Origin: Pachyseris speciosa
Taxonomy: Eukaryota; Cnidaria; Anthozoa; Scleractinia; Pachyseridae
Reading direction: 5' to 3'
DNA length: 64,000 bases
Assembly: GCA_016490735.1 (NCBI GenBank)
Contig: JAEMWC010000034.1
Coordinates: 927,501 to 991,500, forward strand
The position numbers were made by a program, and so were the translations under genes. Position 1 is the stretch's first letter; the number at the start of each line of letters is the position of its first letter. Below the pieces are notes generated by a model. That model did not search any database. It had not been told where the DNA came from and saw nothing but the letters and a program-made list of their open reading frames with translations. This document shows, piece by piece, positions 1-10,937 of the stretch.

Positions 1-179
1 TGAAAGCGACGACACTTTGATGTCATCTGTCGCAAACATGTGTCGGACGCAGGCGATGACATGTATTTGCAGTTGTATTTAGTTGTGTGAGACCCCTTCC
101 CTGGTACCTGCCACTTAATGAGCTGATGAATAAAGCTTGTCATGACTCGCTAACAGTAACCCAATTTGGTGGCCGTTAT

Positions 180-360
180 GGACAGGTTTAATAGAATGAA
201 ATTGTGGATTCAGGAAGTCTACAGGGTGACCGCGTCCGTTATATACAGGTGACTGCTTTATGCAAGTCAACGATTTTCAGGAAGTAGTACAGTGACCGTT
301 ATACACGGGGTGACCGCTATATATAGGGCCATTATATACAGGTTTGACTGTATAGTGTTT
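180..360. repeat. short degenerate repeats
   Basis: Several imperfect copies of a motif resembling gtgaccgYtatatac lie close together here. I see no gene in the first 400 bases and cannot assign the repeats to a known element. Confidence 0.35.
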
Positions 361-403
361 AGTATGGAGACGCCATGATGGTGTTCCTCTGAGGAACCCC
401 AAC

Positions 404-1197
404 ATGGCGGCCGGAAATCGATTGGAAACATTTGGCTCTCGCAAAAGATTTTTTCTCTCTGCTAAACTTCAAAACATCCGCACACACATTTCTCTTAATA
501 TAAGGATATACGATAATGCCTCAAATAGTGATACTTTTCTTGAATGCAAAGATTATGTAAAGTTTCTGGGAGTGGTTATCGATAAAAACTTAACCTGGAA
601 ATATCATATCGACTATATTGCCTATACAATTTGCAGAATTGTTGGAATTATTTCACGATTAAGGCACGCCGTTCCTTTAAATACTTTAATCCAAATTTAC
701 CGTTTTCTGATTTTCCCATATACATACTACGGAATTGCTGCCTGGGGCCAATGCACAGGTTTATTTGAGGAAGATCTTTATTTTACAAAAACGAGCTGTT
801 CGGCAAATGTTCGTTGCTGGTAATAGATCTCATGCTATTCCTTTATTTGTCTCTGCTAATGTCTTACCCCTCAATATGCTTTATTTTGAAACAGTATGCT
901 CTCTTATGCACGACGTATCAACCAACTCTGCGCCTCAGAATATATGTTCATACATATAATACTAGATTTTCTGATGCTGGTAACTTATATGCTAATAAAT
1001 CAAGCCTGAGTATTTAATTTAATTCGTTTTCCATTTGCGGAGCTAAGTTATGGAATTGCCTGAAGCCTGACCTGCGTAAGCATAGGAAAAAACCTTTCAA
1101 AAACAAAATTCCCCAATACTTACTTGCGGTGCTTTATAATGAGGATGATTATGTTGATGCCCGGACGTTAATCTTAAAAATTTCTAATTATCATTAA
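404..1197 (+). mobile_element. LINE 3' end (C-terminal part of reverse transcriptase), decayed
   Basis: Translation across three frames gives the familiar C-terminal tail of CR1/L2-type non-LTR reverse transcriptases: a KFLGVVIDKNLTWKYHI block near 560-610, YGIAAWGQ near 730-750, an LQKRAVRQM segment near 785-810, and a final block with GAKLWNCLKPDLRKHRK near 1040-1090 before a stop at about 1195. At least two frame changes and one stop break it, and everything N-terminal, including the catalytic centre, is missing. It is a dead 5'-truncated copy. A short related piece (tttggctctcgcaaaag...) recurs at 2941-3010. Family assignment rests on motif resemblance only. Confidence 0.8.
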
Positions 1198-1288
1198 ACC
1201 AAACTAGCTATTATTATTACTTCCTTATGTTCTATGTTGTCTTAAAGGTTCTTGCTCGTCTCGTGTAAATGCTAACTATCGGTGAATA

Positions 1289-1370
1289 TTTATTTATTTA
1301 TTTATTTATTCATTTATTAGATATTTACCTATTTATTTATTTATTTTATTTTATTTTTATTTATTACTGT
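1289..1370. repeat. (TTTA)n microsatellite
   Basis: Runs of tttatttatt follow the LINE end. This is a simple repeat typical of LINE 3' tails or of AT-rich spacer. Confidence 0.9.
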
Positions 1371-1482
1371 TTCAAATGCTAAAAAAGTTATCTTTGTCGG
1401 GAAACATTAAAAGCATATTTGTGAAAGAAAATTTGATTTACGTGGTAACTTAAACAGACGTTCTTAAATGTATTTTAAGAAG

Positions 1483-2620
1483 TCTTAAAAGTGGCGATTT
1501 CAACGAGTCAAAAGTGGTGATTGTAAGGAGTCTTAAAAAGTGGCGATTGTAAAGAGTCTTCAAAAGTGGCGATTGTAAGGACTCTTAAAAGTGGCGATTG
1601 TAAGGACTCTTAAAAATGGCGATTGTAAGGAGTCTTAAAAGTGGCGATTTTAAGAAGTCTTAAAAGTGGCAATTTTAAGGAGTCTTAAAAGTGGCAGTTT
1701 TAAGAGTCTAAAAAGAGGCAACTTTAAGGACTCTTAAAAGTGGCAACTTTAAGGAGTCTTCAAAGTGGCAATTGTAAGGAGTCTTAAAAGTGGCAATTTT
1801 AAGGACTCTTAAAAGTGGCAATTTTAAGGGGTCTTAGAAGTGGCGATTTTAAGGAGTCTTAAAAGTGACGATTTCAACGGGTCTTAAAAGTGGCGATTTT
1901 AAGGAGTGTTGAAAGTGGCGATTTTAAGGACTCTTAAAAGTGGCAATTTTAAGGCGTCTTAAAAGTGGCGATTTTAAGGAGTCTTAAAAGTGGCAATTTT
2001 AAGAGTCTAAAAAGTGGCAACTTTAAGGACTCCTAAAAGTTGCAATTTTAAGGAGTCTTAAAAGTGGCGATTTTAAGGAGTCTTAAAAGTGGCGATTGTT
2101 GGGAGTCTTAAAAGTGGCGATTTCAACGGGTCTTAAAAGTGGCGATTTTAAGGAGTCTTAAAAGTGGCGATTGTAAGGAGTCTTAAAAGTGGCGATTTCA
2201 ACGGGTCTTAAAAGTGGCGATTTTAAGGAGTCTTAAAAGTGGCGATTTTAAGGAGTCTTAAAAGTGGCACTTTTAAGGCGTCTTAAAAGTGGCGATTGTA
2301 AGGAGTCTTAAAAGCGGCGATTTTAAGAAGTCTTAAAAGTGGCAATTTTAGGGAGTCTTAAAAGTGGCAATTTTAAGGAGTCTTAAAAGTGGCAACTTTA
2401 AGGAGTCTTAAAAGTGGCAATAAGGAGTCTTAAAAGTAGCGATTGTAAGTAGTCTTAAAAGTGGCAACTTTAAGGAGTCTTAAACGTGGCAACTTTAAGG
2501 AGTCTTAAACTTGGCAATTTTAAGGAGTCTTAAAAGTGGCAATTTTAAGAGTCTAAAAAGTGGCAACTTTAAGGACTCTCAAAAGTGGCAATTTTGATTA
2601 ATTTAAGGACTCTTAAAGAA
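1483..2620. repeat. 25-bp minisatellite array (about 45 units)
   Basis: About 1.1 kb of tandem units close to GTGGCGATTTTAAGGAGTC plus TTAAAA. Variants include gcaatt/gcgatt and gactc/gagtc changes, and some units are shortened. There are no unique spacers, so it is not CRISPR-like. The same unit occurs at 44446-44830 (inverted), 45000-45068 and 51046-51150, with shared flanking sequence, so the repeat probably travels inside a mobile element. Confidence 0.95.
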
Positions 2621-2639
2621 GGAGTCTTTAAAGTTTATT

Positions 2640-2770
2640 AAATTTACGTTAATTACTATTTTACGTAAATTTCCCAATTACTTTACCCTGAGTTACATAA
2701 GGTACTTTGGGTTATTTTATTTTAGTATTTTTTCAAAGGGGACTTAGCCCAGATGCTGATAATGATCCCT
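2640..2770. repeat. flank shared with other minisatellite copies
   Basis: The segment with tttacgttaattac, accctgagttacata and ggggacttagcccagatgc recurs at 44868-44998, partly at 51180-51245, and in inverse orientation near 44335-44410. In each case it abuts the 25-bp minisatellite, which suggests one element of origin. Confidence 0.75.
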
Positions 2771-2848
2771 TTGCTACATGCGGGTTGTGTATTTTTCTAA
2801 ATTGTATAATTGTAATAATCGAAATAAAGTGAAAGTGAAAAGTAAAAG

Positions 2849-3083
2849 TCTTAACATATTGGTTATTCAGAACTCGAAAACACAACGTAAATCGATATTT
2901 TCATGTACGTGATATGTTTCTCAGACGTAATCTGGAGTTCACTTTGGCTCTCGCAAAAGATTTTTTCTCTCTGCTAAATTTCAAAACATTGGCATAGACA
3001 CTTCTCTTAACATATTGGTAATTCAGAACTCGAAAACACAACGTAAATCGATATTTTCATGTAGGTGATATGTTTCTCAGACG
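2849..3083. repeat. 75-bp direct repeat around a LINE scrap
   Basis: A ~75-bp stretch beginning cttaacatattgg and ending tttctcagacg occurs at about 2849-2925 and again at 3009-3083. Between them lies a ~70-bp piece matching the start of the LINE fragment at 428-500. The rest of 3110-3690 holds no gene or repeat that I recognise. Confidence 0.7.
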
Positions 3084-3689
3084 CACCACGATATCACGCA
3101 TTGTAAAAAAAATCTGAATTCAAACTGCTCTATTTTCAAAACAAAGCATGCTACCGAGCTGAAAACAGACCAGCAGATGTATCTTTAAAATGTCTTAACC
3201 TGATAAAGGTAAAACCTCAAAATTTTTAATGTTAGTTTTTTCTGACGTCACGTGCAAGCCAAGAATTTGGCCGAATGTCGGAGCTACTATTCCCAGTGCT
3301 ATTTAAGGTCACATGACTAGTAATTTTAGAACAAATCCCTTTATATTGGTCATAATTGCTTCAATGTAATGACTAATTTATATTTGTTTAACCAGTTATT
3401 GTGGCTGTCATGCTTTGCAAATGATGATTAAAAATGCATGATATTTCACATGTTTGTGATATTGAAATATAAGCACAGACAACCCAACGAAGTATGATTT
3501 TATTTCCAAAGCCTTTGTCACTCTCCCTCACGTTCACGAAAATCAGATTGGACTAAAAGTTATTGCTACTCTTTGGCATCCTGTTATGCCTAGACTACAA
3601 ACACTAACACTGTGCACCTGAATAGCACAACTGAAGAGGTAAATGGTGCTAACACCTCGCACACTTTTAGTGTTTGCACTCTAACATAA

Positions 3690-5150
3690 TAGGGCCATTC
3701 ATACGGGATAACATAAAACGCGTCTTATCTAAGACGCGACTTAAATAAGACGCGAACTGATCGTATAAATGGTACAAAATGAGCGTTCGTGTCTTATTTT
3801 AGACGCGACTTAAATAAGACGCGTCTTATCTTAGAACAGGGTTTCCAGCTGTTCTTATTTTGTCCGCGTCTTGAATAAGATTCGAGCTTCCTCGTATAAA
3901 TGCTTTCGCGTCCTAAATAAGACGTGAACTATAAGTGCCCGTGCGTAGCAACAACAACTATCTTACGATTAGATGGTGTAATTGGTTGCACAGCTTAATT
4001 TGCAAAAGATGGCGGGAGAGCCGCAATGAATTCAGTATTTTCCATCTGTAACATTCACGTTCGTACCAGTCCGTCGATCGCTTTCTACAGCCTTTTCTCG
4101 GATTTGTTGTATTCTTTGTACGCTACGTCGAGTTTATGAATTTTATAACAACGTGATTTTCATAGTGTTAAAACAGCTCTTTCACCAGTGTGGAAACAGG
4201 TTTTTTGCCTTCACAAACGGACAATCGGACGGACGGGAAAACTCTGGGAAAATCTCTGAAAAAGGCGTCTTCCTGGGGAACACTCGCTGGCTGCGGGAAG
4301 GCCGGAATCTATTACGGCAAGCGAATATCTTCGAGACAAGAATCTCACTCAGAACTCGGTTCCAACGTAGAATTTTAATCCAAGACTACACCAAGGGCAT
4401 AGCCCGAACATAACCAAACATATCCAGAACATAGTCAGGACGTCCAGCATATAACCAAGATATAATCCAGGATATAACCAAAGAAATAACTACAATTCAC
4501 TTCTATTTATGCGAAAACTACAATCTTACGTGGTGAAGTAATGTCATTAAGAAATCATAACTAATCATTACCTGATACAGTTGTAAAACAACGATTGGCT
4601 ATAACGGAATTCACCGTTTACAACATTAATTACTTTCAAAAGTTATACAGGTGGATTACGGTTTCTATCAGGTGGATAACGGCTTCTAACAGGTTGAGGT
4701 ACAGCTTGAGTGCTTATTAAAGTTATGATCTTACAGAACAATTGACGCTTCAGTGAGTAATAACAGGTTCTGTTTACGGATTATTGAGCTTGAAGCTGAA
4801 GACTAAATATTTTCTACGTTGGTTTTTATACTTTTGTCAGCGAAAGCAAAATAAACTAAATAACAATAAATCCTCTCATCACAATAGGAAAAGAAGACTT
4901 CCCACAATTGAAAAACAACTCTGAAAAAGTCTCTTCCTTCTTAAAAATTTCCTGCTACAGCGCGCCATCTTAATTTATTGCTAATGGAAACTTTGCGTCT
5001 TAACGATGCTGTATCAAAAATAAGACGCGAACCATTCATACGACGTCTTCGCGTCTTATGTAAGACGCGAGCGTATAAACGGTACAATTCGCGTCCTATT
5101 TAAGTCGCGTCTTCAATAAGACGCGTCTCATTTTCTCCCGTATAAATAAT
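3690..5150. mobile_element. non-autonomous element with GACGCG-rich inverted arms
   Basis: Left arm (3693-3960) and right arm (about 4992-5148) are inverse copies. Both carry several phased blocks of the type cttAnnTaagacgcg and begin with a tatacggg/cccgtat terminus. The ~1.0 kb between them has no convincing gene; the longest open stretch (86 codons at 4153-4413) resembles nothing I know. Long multi-block inverted ends without a transposase fit a non-autonomous fold-back DNA transposon. I could not settle the exact ends or the target duplication. Confidence 0.6.
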
Positions 5151-6077
5151 CTAATATCTGATGTTGTATTTTGTTTTATCGCAGTTGTTTTTCAACATCA
5201 TTTTGTCTGTTTGCAGCTCCAATATGTAGCTCCACTCAGAAGTGCAAAGCATTTAGTTTTACATTCTTGTACTGGCTTCTACTCACAAGTGCATTGGAAA
5301 ATTATATATTATAATTTTTTTGTTATGCTTCTTTCGATAGCAGTAGCCACATGCAGTCTTAGACTGCGTATTTTTTACTTACCGAAACTAACACGGTTAT
5401 CTTCGCCTGGGTTGTAAGCAAAGGGGCAGGAAGAAGGGAGCTTTTTCTGTGGGAGAATGAGTACGTGAGCGAACAGACGAACGGTCATGAAACAGGAGAA
5501 AGAAGAGCGACATCACTTTGCAATTTAAATCGCAAAACTATTGTTTATTTACCCTACAATATTGCCATCTAGAATGCTGACAGTATCAAAGCAAGACGTC
5601 ATTTTGTCGAGCTTCTGAAAGTAACACTGCTATTTTTGACTTCCCCGTGGGTTTATTTGAATTTAGCCATTTTGTTGTTGATAGGATAGGCTTTGAATTT
5701 GTCAGACTTCCTGTAGGCGGTAATAGCTGGTAACTCCTGGGGAAACAAAACAAAAAATACGTACGGAATTGTGCTTTAAGTGCTTTATTGTGACACTTTA
5801 ATACTCGTTACTAGAATATGCGAGACTGTATCAAACTTGAATATTTTGTCCGTAGTAAGGACGGTTCCTCTCGTTTGTTACTGCGTATGCATTTTGCACA
5901 TTCCGGGATTGCCCGAGAAAATAGAGTTTCTTAAGGAACGGTGCTTCCGATTTATTTACCGGTAACGCCTATATACCCTTCGGGGCCGAAGATTAATGGC
6001 GTGGAGTCAGCTAGTACAAAACACAAGAAAAAAATACAAGTTTCTAGTTTACAGGACTTTGAGTGAAAGAAGAAATT

Positions 6078-6524
6078 CAGGGGCACCCAACGAGCCAAAT
6101 CAACCAAAAGCTCTAGAAAGGCATTTGTAAGTACCTTATGGTGTTTGAAGTCTGTTTAAAGTGATGTTTTCATAAACTAGAAGAAGTTCATCTGTTCGGA
6201 TTCCCTAGCTGAAATTTTAATTGTCCGAAAATGTTAGGGAACAAAATCTTCCTTTGAGAAAATGCAAGCTGAAATAAACTTTCCACGAAATTTCTCTGGA
6301 ACTATTTTCTTTCCGAAAATGCTAGGTGACCATTTTGACCGCCAAAAACAGCAATTACGACCTTTCCGAAAACCTAAGGGGCTATAATTTCTCCATTGCG
6401 AATCTTTTAGGCCACGTTTTAGTTACGAAAATCCGAGTGCACTCTTTAATCGACGCCGAAAATCCAAGGCGAATTACCCTCCACCGAACAGATATCTACC
6501 GAAACTTGTCGTTGGGTGCCCCTG
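6078..6524. mobile_element. MITE, CAGGGGCACCCAACGA family, 6-bp TSD
   Basis: The 447-bp element has 16-bp inverted ends CAGGGGCACCCAACGA and is flanked by a direct 6-bp duplication GAAATT (6072-6077 and 6525-6530). The interior has no gene. Further copies are at 24334-24780, 25389-25807, 29617-30054, 30888-31335 and 31945-32363. The CAG ends with a 6-bp duplication do not let me name a superfamily. Confidence 0.9.
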
Positions 6525-6529
6525 GAAAT

Positions 6530-8575
6530 TGACTGCTTGAATTTAGTTAGGTTTGAGTTCTCTAAGAAAAACTGGGGTAGATTGTTCCACTGCATAATAT
6601 TGTTCTAGGGTAGAATAAAAGGCAGTCAGTGAGAAGAAAAACTGGATGAAGCTGTTGCTGTGTGAGTGCCGGGATTTGCTCCAGTCAGTGTTCTCCAGAA
6701 ACTTGCCTTTGCTCCAGTGTTCTCCAGCCCAGGTCTTCAAGCATCTCGGTGACACTAAAAGTATTGTGGTGACTCTTCAGTGTCCACCTTGCGGCAAGCC
6801 GTTGAACATTTCGACTCTATGGGCTCAATTGTTTTCGAAGCCTGGGTCTGGGGTCCCAATTGTAGAGCCGTATTCAAGCTGGGGGCGCACAAATCCCATA
6901 TATGCCTTCTCACGAAATGAACTTGAAGACACTTTCACAGTTCTTTTCAGGAATCCAAGAGAGCGATTAGCTTTAGCTGTGGTTACATTCATGTGTTTAT
7001 ACTTCCACTTAAGGTCTTTTGAAGTGTGGATACCAAGCTATTTAGCGTAGTCAATCTCTTTGAGTGGAGTACCGTTTAATATGTAGGTATGCGGAATCCT
7101 GGAATCAGATTACGTGCAAGGGAGACACGGAGTACTTCACACTTTGAGGTGTTAAACCGCATTTGCCATTCTTCTCCCCACTTCTGAAGAAGGGTTAAAT
7201 CATGCTGAAGCTGCTGGTAGCCGTCGCTTTTGTTGATGGTACATACACATGATATTGTCATCAGCGAAGACCCTGACCTTTGATTTTATGCCATTTGGTA
7301 AGTCGTTGATATAAATGAAGGAGTGCTGGGCCGATGACTGAGCCTTGAGGGGCGAAAGCTGAACTTTCTCCATCTGCGACCACACATCGCTGCCTGTTAT
7401 TCAGGAGGTTCTTAATCCAGTTTAGGGTTTTATTTCTGATGCCATAATACTCCAGTTTCAGCAGTAGCCGGTTGTGAGGGACTTTATCGAAGGCCTTCGA
7501 GAGGTCCATTACGATAATATCAGTTTACTTAGTGTTTCGCGGAGTGTCGATAACATCAGTGAAAAAATTCAAGGAGCTGTGACTCACAGGACCTGTTCTT
7601 GCGAAAAGCATGCTGTAGTGGATAGAGGATGTTGTTTGCCTCCAGGTGGAACATAGCACCGCTTGTTATTTCAAGTTATTGAGAAGTTTGATGATCTCTT
7701 CGGAGTAATGATGATTTCTGGCATTGTACGGTATTGGAAGCTACTTTAATTCCTGCATGTTGTCATGGATCGTGTTCTGGCACTGTTGCTTTAGGCTGAG
7801 AGATTGAAAAGAAGTGTTTAAATGGATCGATACTCCCACATTTTTTTTTGTTTGCTGATATCAAAAAAATTCCCAATTCTTTCTCAACAATTTGCGATCA
7901 ATTTTTTGACATATAAGGTTACCATAGCAACAGTGCAAACCCTTTGAAACACCTTAAATTTTGGCTTTATGTGCCTGTAACTCAAAAACAAGTCCGGTGA
8001 CCCCAGGTTTTTATTATTGAATTGCAATCAGCACATGAAGATTCATCTTTCTGCAAAGTTTTAAAAAATTCTGTACATGGGGTTCAGAGCCACTTTAAAA
8101 CATCGGAAAATTAAGGTGGCTCTGAACCCCATGTACAGAATTTTTTAAACTTTGCAGAAAGATGAACCTTTATGTGCAGATTGCTATTCAATAATGAAAA
8201 AAATAGGGGTTACCGGACTCGGCACATAAAGTCAAACTTTAAGGTGTTTCTAAGAGGCTGTACTGTTGCTGTGGTAACCTTATGTCAAAAGATTGATCGC
8301 AAATTGTTGACAAATAATTGGAAAAATTTTTGATACCATGTTCAAGAAAACAAATAAAAAATTGTGGGAGTATCGATCCATCAAAGAGTTTAAAAATAAC
8401 GAAACCATTTTGATCCACCTTAAAGAGAGGCCTCTCCTTTTGGATTGGATGTCAAAGTTCTATTATTTTTCAGGGGATGGACCCCTGTGTTATCGGATTT
8501 CACATGCTTGAGTAGGCCCCAAAAGCGCTTGTTAGTCTCAAGAGGGTATTTTTGTGCGGTTTAAAACAGATTTTA
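6530..8575 (-). mobile_element. CR1/L2-like LINE fragment, interrupted
   Basis: Read on the minus strand, reverse transcriptase blocks appear in order. NKRFWGLLKHVKSDNTGVHP lies near 8450-8560. LQHAFRKNRSCESQLLEFF lies near 7560-7620. MDLSKAFDKVPHNRLLLKL starts at 7509, a catalytic FADD is near 7275, then KCEVLRVS near 7130, a DLKWKYKHMNV/PQLEYGS tail near 6850-7030, and a MQWNNLP-like block near 6590. Stops and frameshifts are frequent. The reading is split by a fold-back insertion at 7823-8382. The copy sits in what was the last intron of the GST pseudogene. Confidence 0.85.
7823..8382. mobile_element. 560-bp fold-back element
   Basis: Two arms of about 280 bp are inverse copies meeting near 8110-8120. 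The outer ends are aatggatcgatactccc and gggagtatcgatccat. The inner arms share ctgaaccccatgtacag and ctttgcagaaagatgaa. No coding potential. It interrupts the surrounding LINE, so it inserted later. Confidence 0.9.
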
Positions 8576-8907
8576 CCGGGGACTATTGGAATCAAAGAAA
8601 ATGGGGTGGGGAGGGTGACGTGTGAACGACGCACTTTACTTAGAAAATTGAACGTCACTCTGGAAAAAATTATGTATTTGAAAGCTTTTCAGAATTAATT
8701 CCACCTCTCTTTAACACTGTCGGCCTCAGAAAAAGTTAAGAATTCGCAAAAATGTCGCGATGTAAACTTATTCCTTGATCGCTATAGACTCTTTACTGGA
8801 AGCCCACGCTCTATTGTACCACATGTTCATGCCAAAAGATCTGGGGTCTACGCGTCGCATGGGAATCTGCAGCAGTAAATGATCGTAAATAACATGAAGT
8901 CCAGTCT

Positions 8908-9560
8908 TTCAGTTTAATTTTTAGTTACATTGTATCTTAAGACCTGTACAAATGGAAAATTTTAAACCATCAGCTGTAAAAGCGGTCGCGGTTGCTTAAA
9001 AGAGGATCCACTGATTATAGTGCCTTGCCTCGGAAACTTTTTGGTAGTGGTCGCGTAAGCAACGTGGTCGTAAAAAGGAGGAACAACGAACATTTTAAGC
9101 CATGATATTGATATATATTTTGACAATCTCTGAAAACATTGAAGTTGAACCAAGGTACTGAGCAATAAATAAGAAATTTTTACCTCAATCACACTGACTA
9201 CATGTAGTTTCATATTTTCTCATAAACAACCAAGGTTGAGGTAGTCTCAACTAATTTATCGATTTTTTCAGAACAATGTACAATGCACCTAGTTTTGTGA
9301 GCCTTATGGTATCATGCACTCAAAGTGCATTTGACATATTTACTATCTGATCGCAAGAAGTTCATATTTCCTGCTATTGAGAATAAGTAAGTTTGTTTAT
9401 TTTAAGCAGGGTAAATAAGGTGGAATAGATAATTTTTCCGTGAATGACACACACATTCCTGGAAAACAAATTCCGTCTCAGAATTGGAATCGACGTTCAG
9501 GTCCTAGGAGTTTGCAGGACATTTGTCACATGTGATGAACCTAATTTAATGGCCTAAGCT
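8908..9560. repeat. GST intron sequence shared with two other copies
   Basis: The stretch is similar over several hundred bases to 45732-46650 and 52698-53600, which lie around exon 10 of the GST copies. Here the segment holding the 21-bp exon is missing between acctcaatc and acactgac near 9188. It belongs to the GST pseudogene. Confidence 0.8.
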
Positions 9561-9576
9561 CCCAGAAGCCTCCTAG

Positions 9577-9735
9577 AGCTCAGTGGTACAGCATCCGAAC
9601 CAGTAATCAGAAGCTCATAGGTTCCACTCCTGTTGGGAGAACTAGGAACTCTTTAATTTCCCCACGGGGAAGCCGATGACATGTGCATATATAAGCTCCC
9701 ACGTGTCTCCTGTAGCTCAGTGGTACAGCATCCTG
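9577..9735 (+). repeat. tRNA-like SINE head fragments
   Basis: Two adjacent pieces read ctcctagagctcagtgg and ctcctgtagctcagtgg followed by tacagcatcc. These are A-box-like tRNA sequences; the first has a B-box-like aggttccactcc. Neither folds as a full tRNA. Related scraps lie at 53752-53815 and, inverted, at 63235-63300. Confidence 0.6.
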
Positions 9736-10084
9736 TATATATATATATCTACAGTTGTATGTTTGACTAACAGAAAAAATACATCTTTCTCGTTCCTAAC
9801 ATTGTTCAAACAGATCGCCAGCTTCAAGTATGAAATGCATGTGGGGAAACACATCATGAAAGAAAATACATACCTTACGATTGCTATGGAGCTCCAACAA
9901 AGACCTCTAAAAGATGTTGTGTTGATCCAGACACTCAAACAAGATGAAGTCCACGAAGGAAATCTGTCATGGCATAAGAGCATAGCATTGAGAGAAAGAC
10001 ATGTACACACATACGACACGTACTATGCCCTAAAAAATTTAATGTTAAACATGCAAAACTACTGCAGTGGCACAAGTTCATTCC

Positions 10085-10259
10085 CACAATTTAAGGGGTT
10101 CGTCTCAAAATTTGGTCATTCCCAGGCCCCTTACTGAAGCAGGGTAGTTTTTACTATTGTGGTGCAAAACTCTGGAACACTGAGCCTTCCGACTCAAGCT
10201 AAAAATCAATCTTTGAAGTCTTTTAAAGAATCCCTCTTGGCAAACTATTTCAATTTATA
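10085..10259 (+). mobile_element. LINE C-terminal tail fragment
   Basis: A short plus-strand translation ends with KNQSLKSFKESLLANYFNL and a stop. This is the typical last segment of CR1/L2-like reverse transcriptases. It abuts the GST pseudogene, whose exons 1-8 are missing beyond this point. Confidence 0.6.
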
Positions 10260-10451
10260 ACAACAATCTAATGTTTTCAAAGTAATCGCTCCACATTGTA
10301 GTTTTATTTTATTATTATACATAGTGATTTTTTTTACTGTAGGATTAAATTATAAATGCACGGCTCGATGAAGGAGCATAATCTATTTGTACCAGGAGCT
10401 AATGGGCTCCTGATTTGTACATATGAATTGATACCGTGTTTAAATAAAGCT

Positions 10452-10797
10452 TATGATGATAATGATGATGATGACGACGACGACGATGATGGCGATGGCG
10501 ATGGCGATGGCGATGGCGATGGTGATGATGATGATGGTGATGATGATGATGACGATGATGATGATGATGATGGTGATGGTGGTGGTGATGGTGATGGTGA
10601 TGGTGATGGTGGTGGTGATGGTGATGGTGATGGTGATGGTGATGGTGATGATGATGATGATGATGATGATGGTGATGATGGTGATGGTGATGGTGAGGGT
10701 GATGGTGATGGTGATGGTGATGGTGGTGGTGATGGTGATGGTGACGGTGATGGTGATGGTGATGATTATGATGATGGTGATGATAGTGATGATGATG
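10452..10797. repeat. GAT/GGT microsatellite (345 bp)
   Basis: A long run of gatgatggtgatggtgat-type triplets. It is open in several frames on both strands (Asp/Gly, Met/Val or His runs), but this is a by-product of the triplet repeat, not coding evidence. The array starts directly at the histidine end of a zinc finger on the minus strand. Confidence 0.95.
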
Positions 10798-10930
10798 TCG
10801 CTTCAAAATATCTTTTCGGTTAAACGAATCGCTACATCGCTCACAAATAAAAGAACTACCACCATGAAGCGCTTTCTTGTGTCTTGCCAGGTTTGTCATC
10901 TGAGAAAACTGTTCAGTCAGAAATATCATA
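10790..10930 (-). pseudogene. C2H2 zinc-finger gene fragment
   Basis: The minus-strand frame from about 10929 reads FSQMTNLARHKKALH, the end of one C2H2 finger with its linker. It continues FICERCSDSFNRKDILKRH, a second finger with C-x2-C, the conserved F and L, and the first histidine. The reading then runs straight into the CAT/CAC microsatellite. No start, upstream fingers or splice sites are visible, so this is a scrap of a larger gene or an isolated exon. It ends at the border of duplication unit 1. Confidence 0.65.
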
Positions 10931-10937
10931 GGCGAAA

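Larger units (their letters stand above)
5653..9963 (-). pseudogene. Mu-class glutathione S-transferase pseudogene (exons 9 and 11 left)
   Basis: Comparison with the intact gene at 52064-59621 shows two homologous exons. The last exon, 5653-5736, starts after a CCAG acceptor and reads ELPAITAYRKSDKF ending in NNKMAKFK and TAA. The 90-bp exon 9 lies at 9874-9963 with intact AG and GT ends. Exon 9 carries an in-frame TAG at 9907-9909. The 21-bp exon 10, expected near 9190, is deleted together with about 50 bp. Exons 1-8 are absent. A poly(A) signal is preserved at 5544-5549, and the 3' flank from about 5400 matches 51790-52064. The intron between is inflated by a LINE, a fold-back element and a MITE. 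Clearly non-functional. Confidence 0.88.

Noticed and set aside
1483..2620. CRISPR-like regular repeats
   Set aside because: Units are contiguous with no unique spacers, and the context is eukaryotic. It is a minisatellite.
9676..10137. 153-codon plus-strand frame
   Set aside because: It is antisense to the GST pseudo-exon at 9874-9963 and includes SINE sequence; the similarity to 54000-54200 comes from the GST exon on the other strand.
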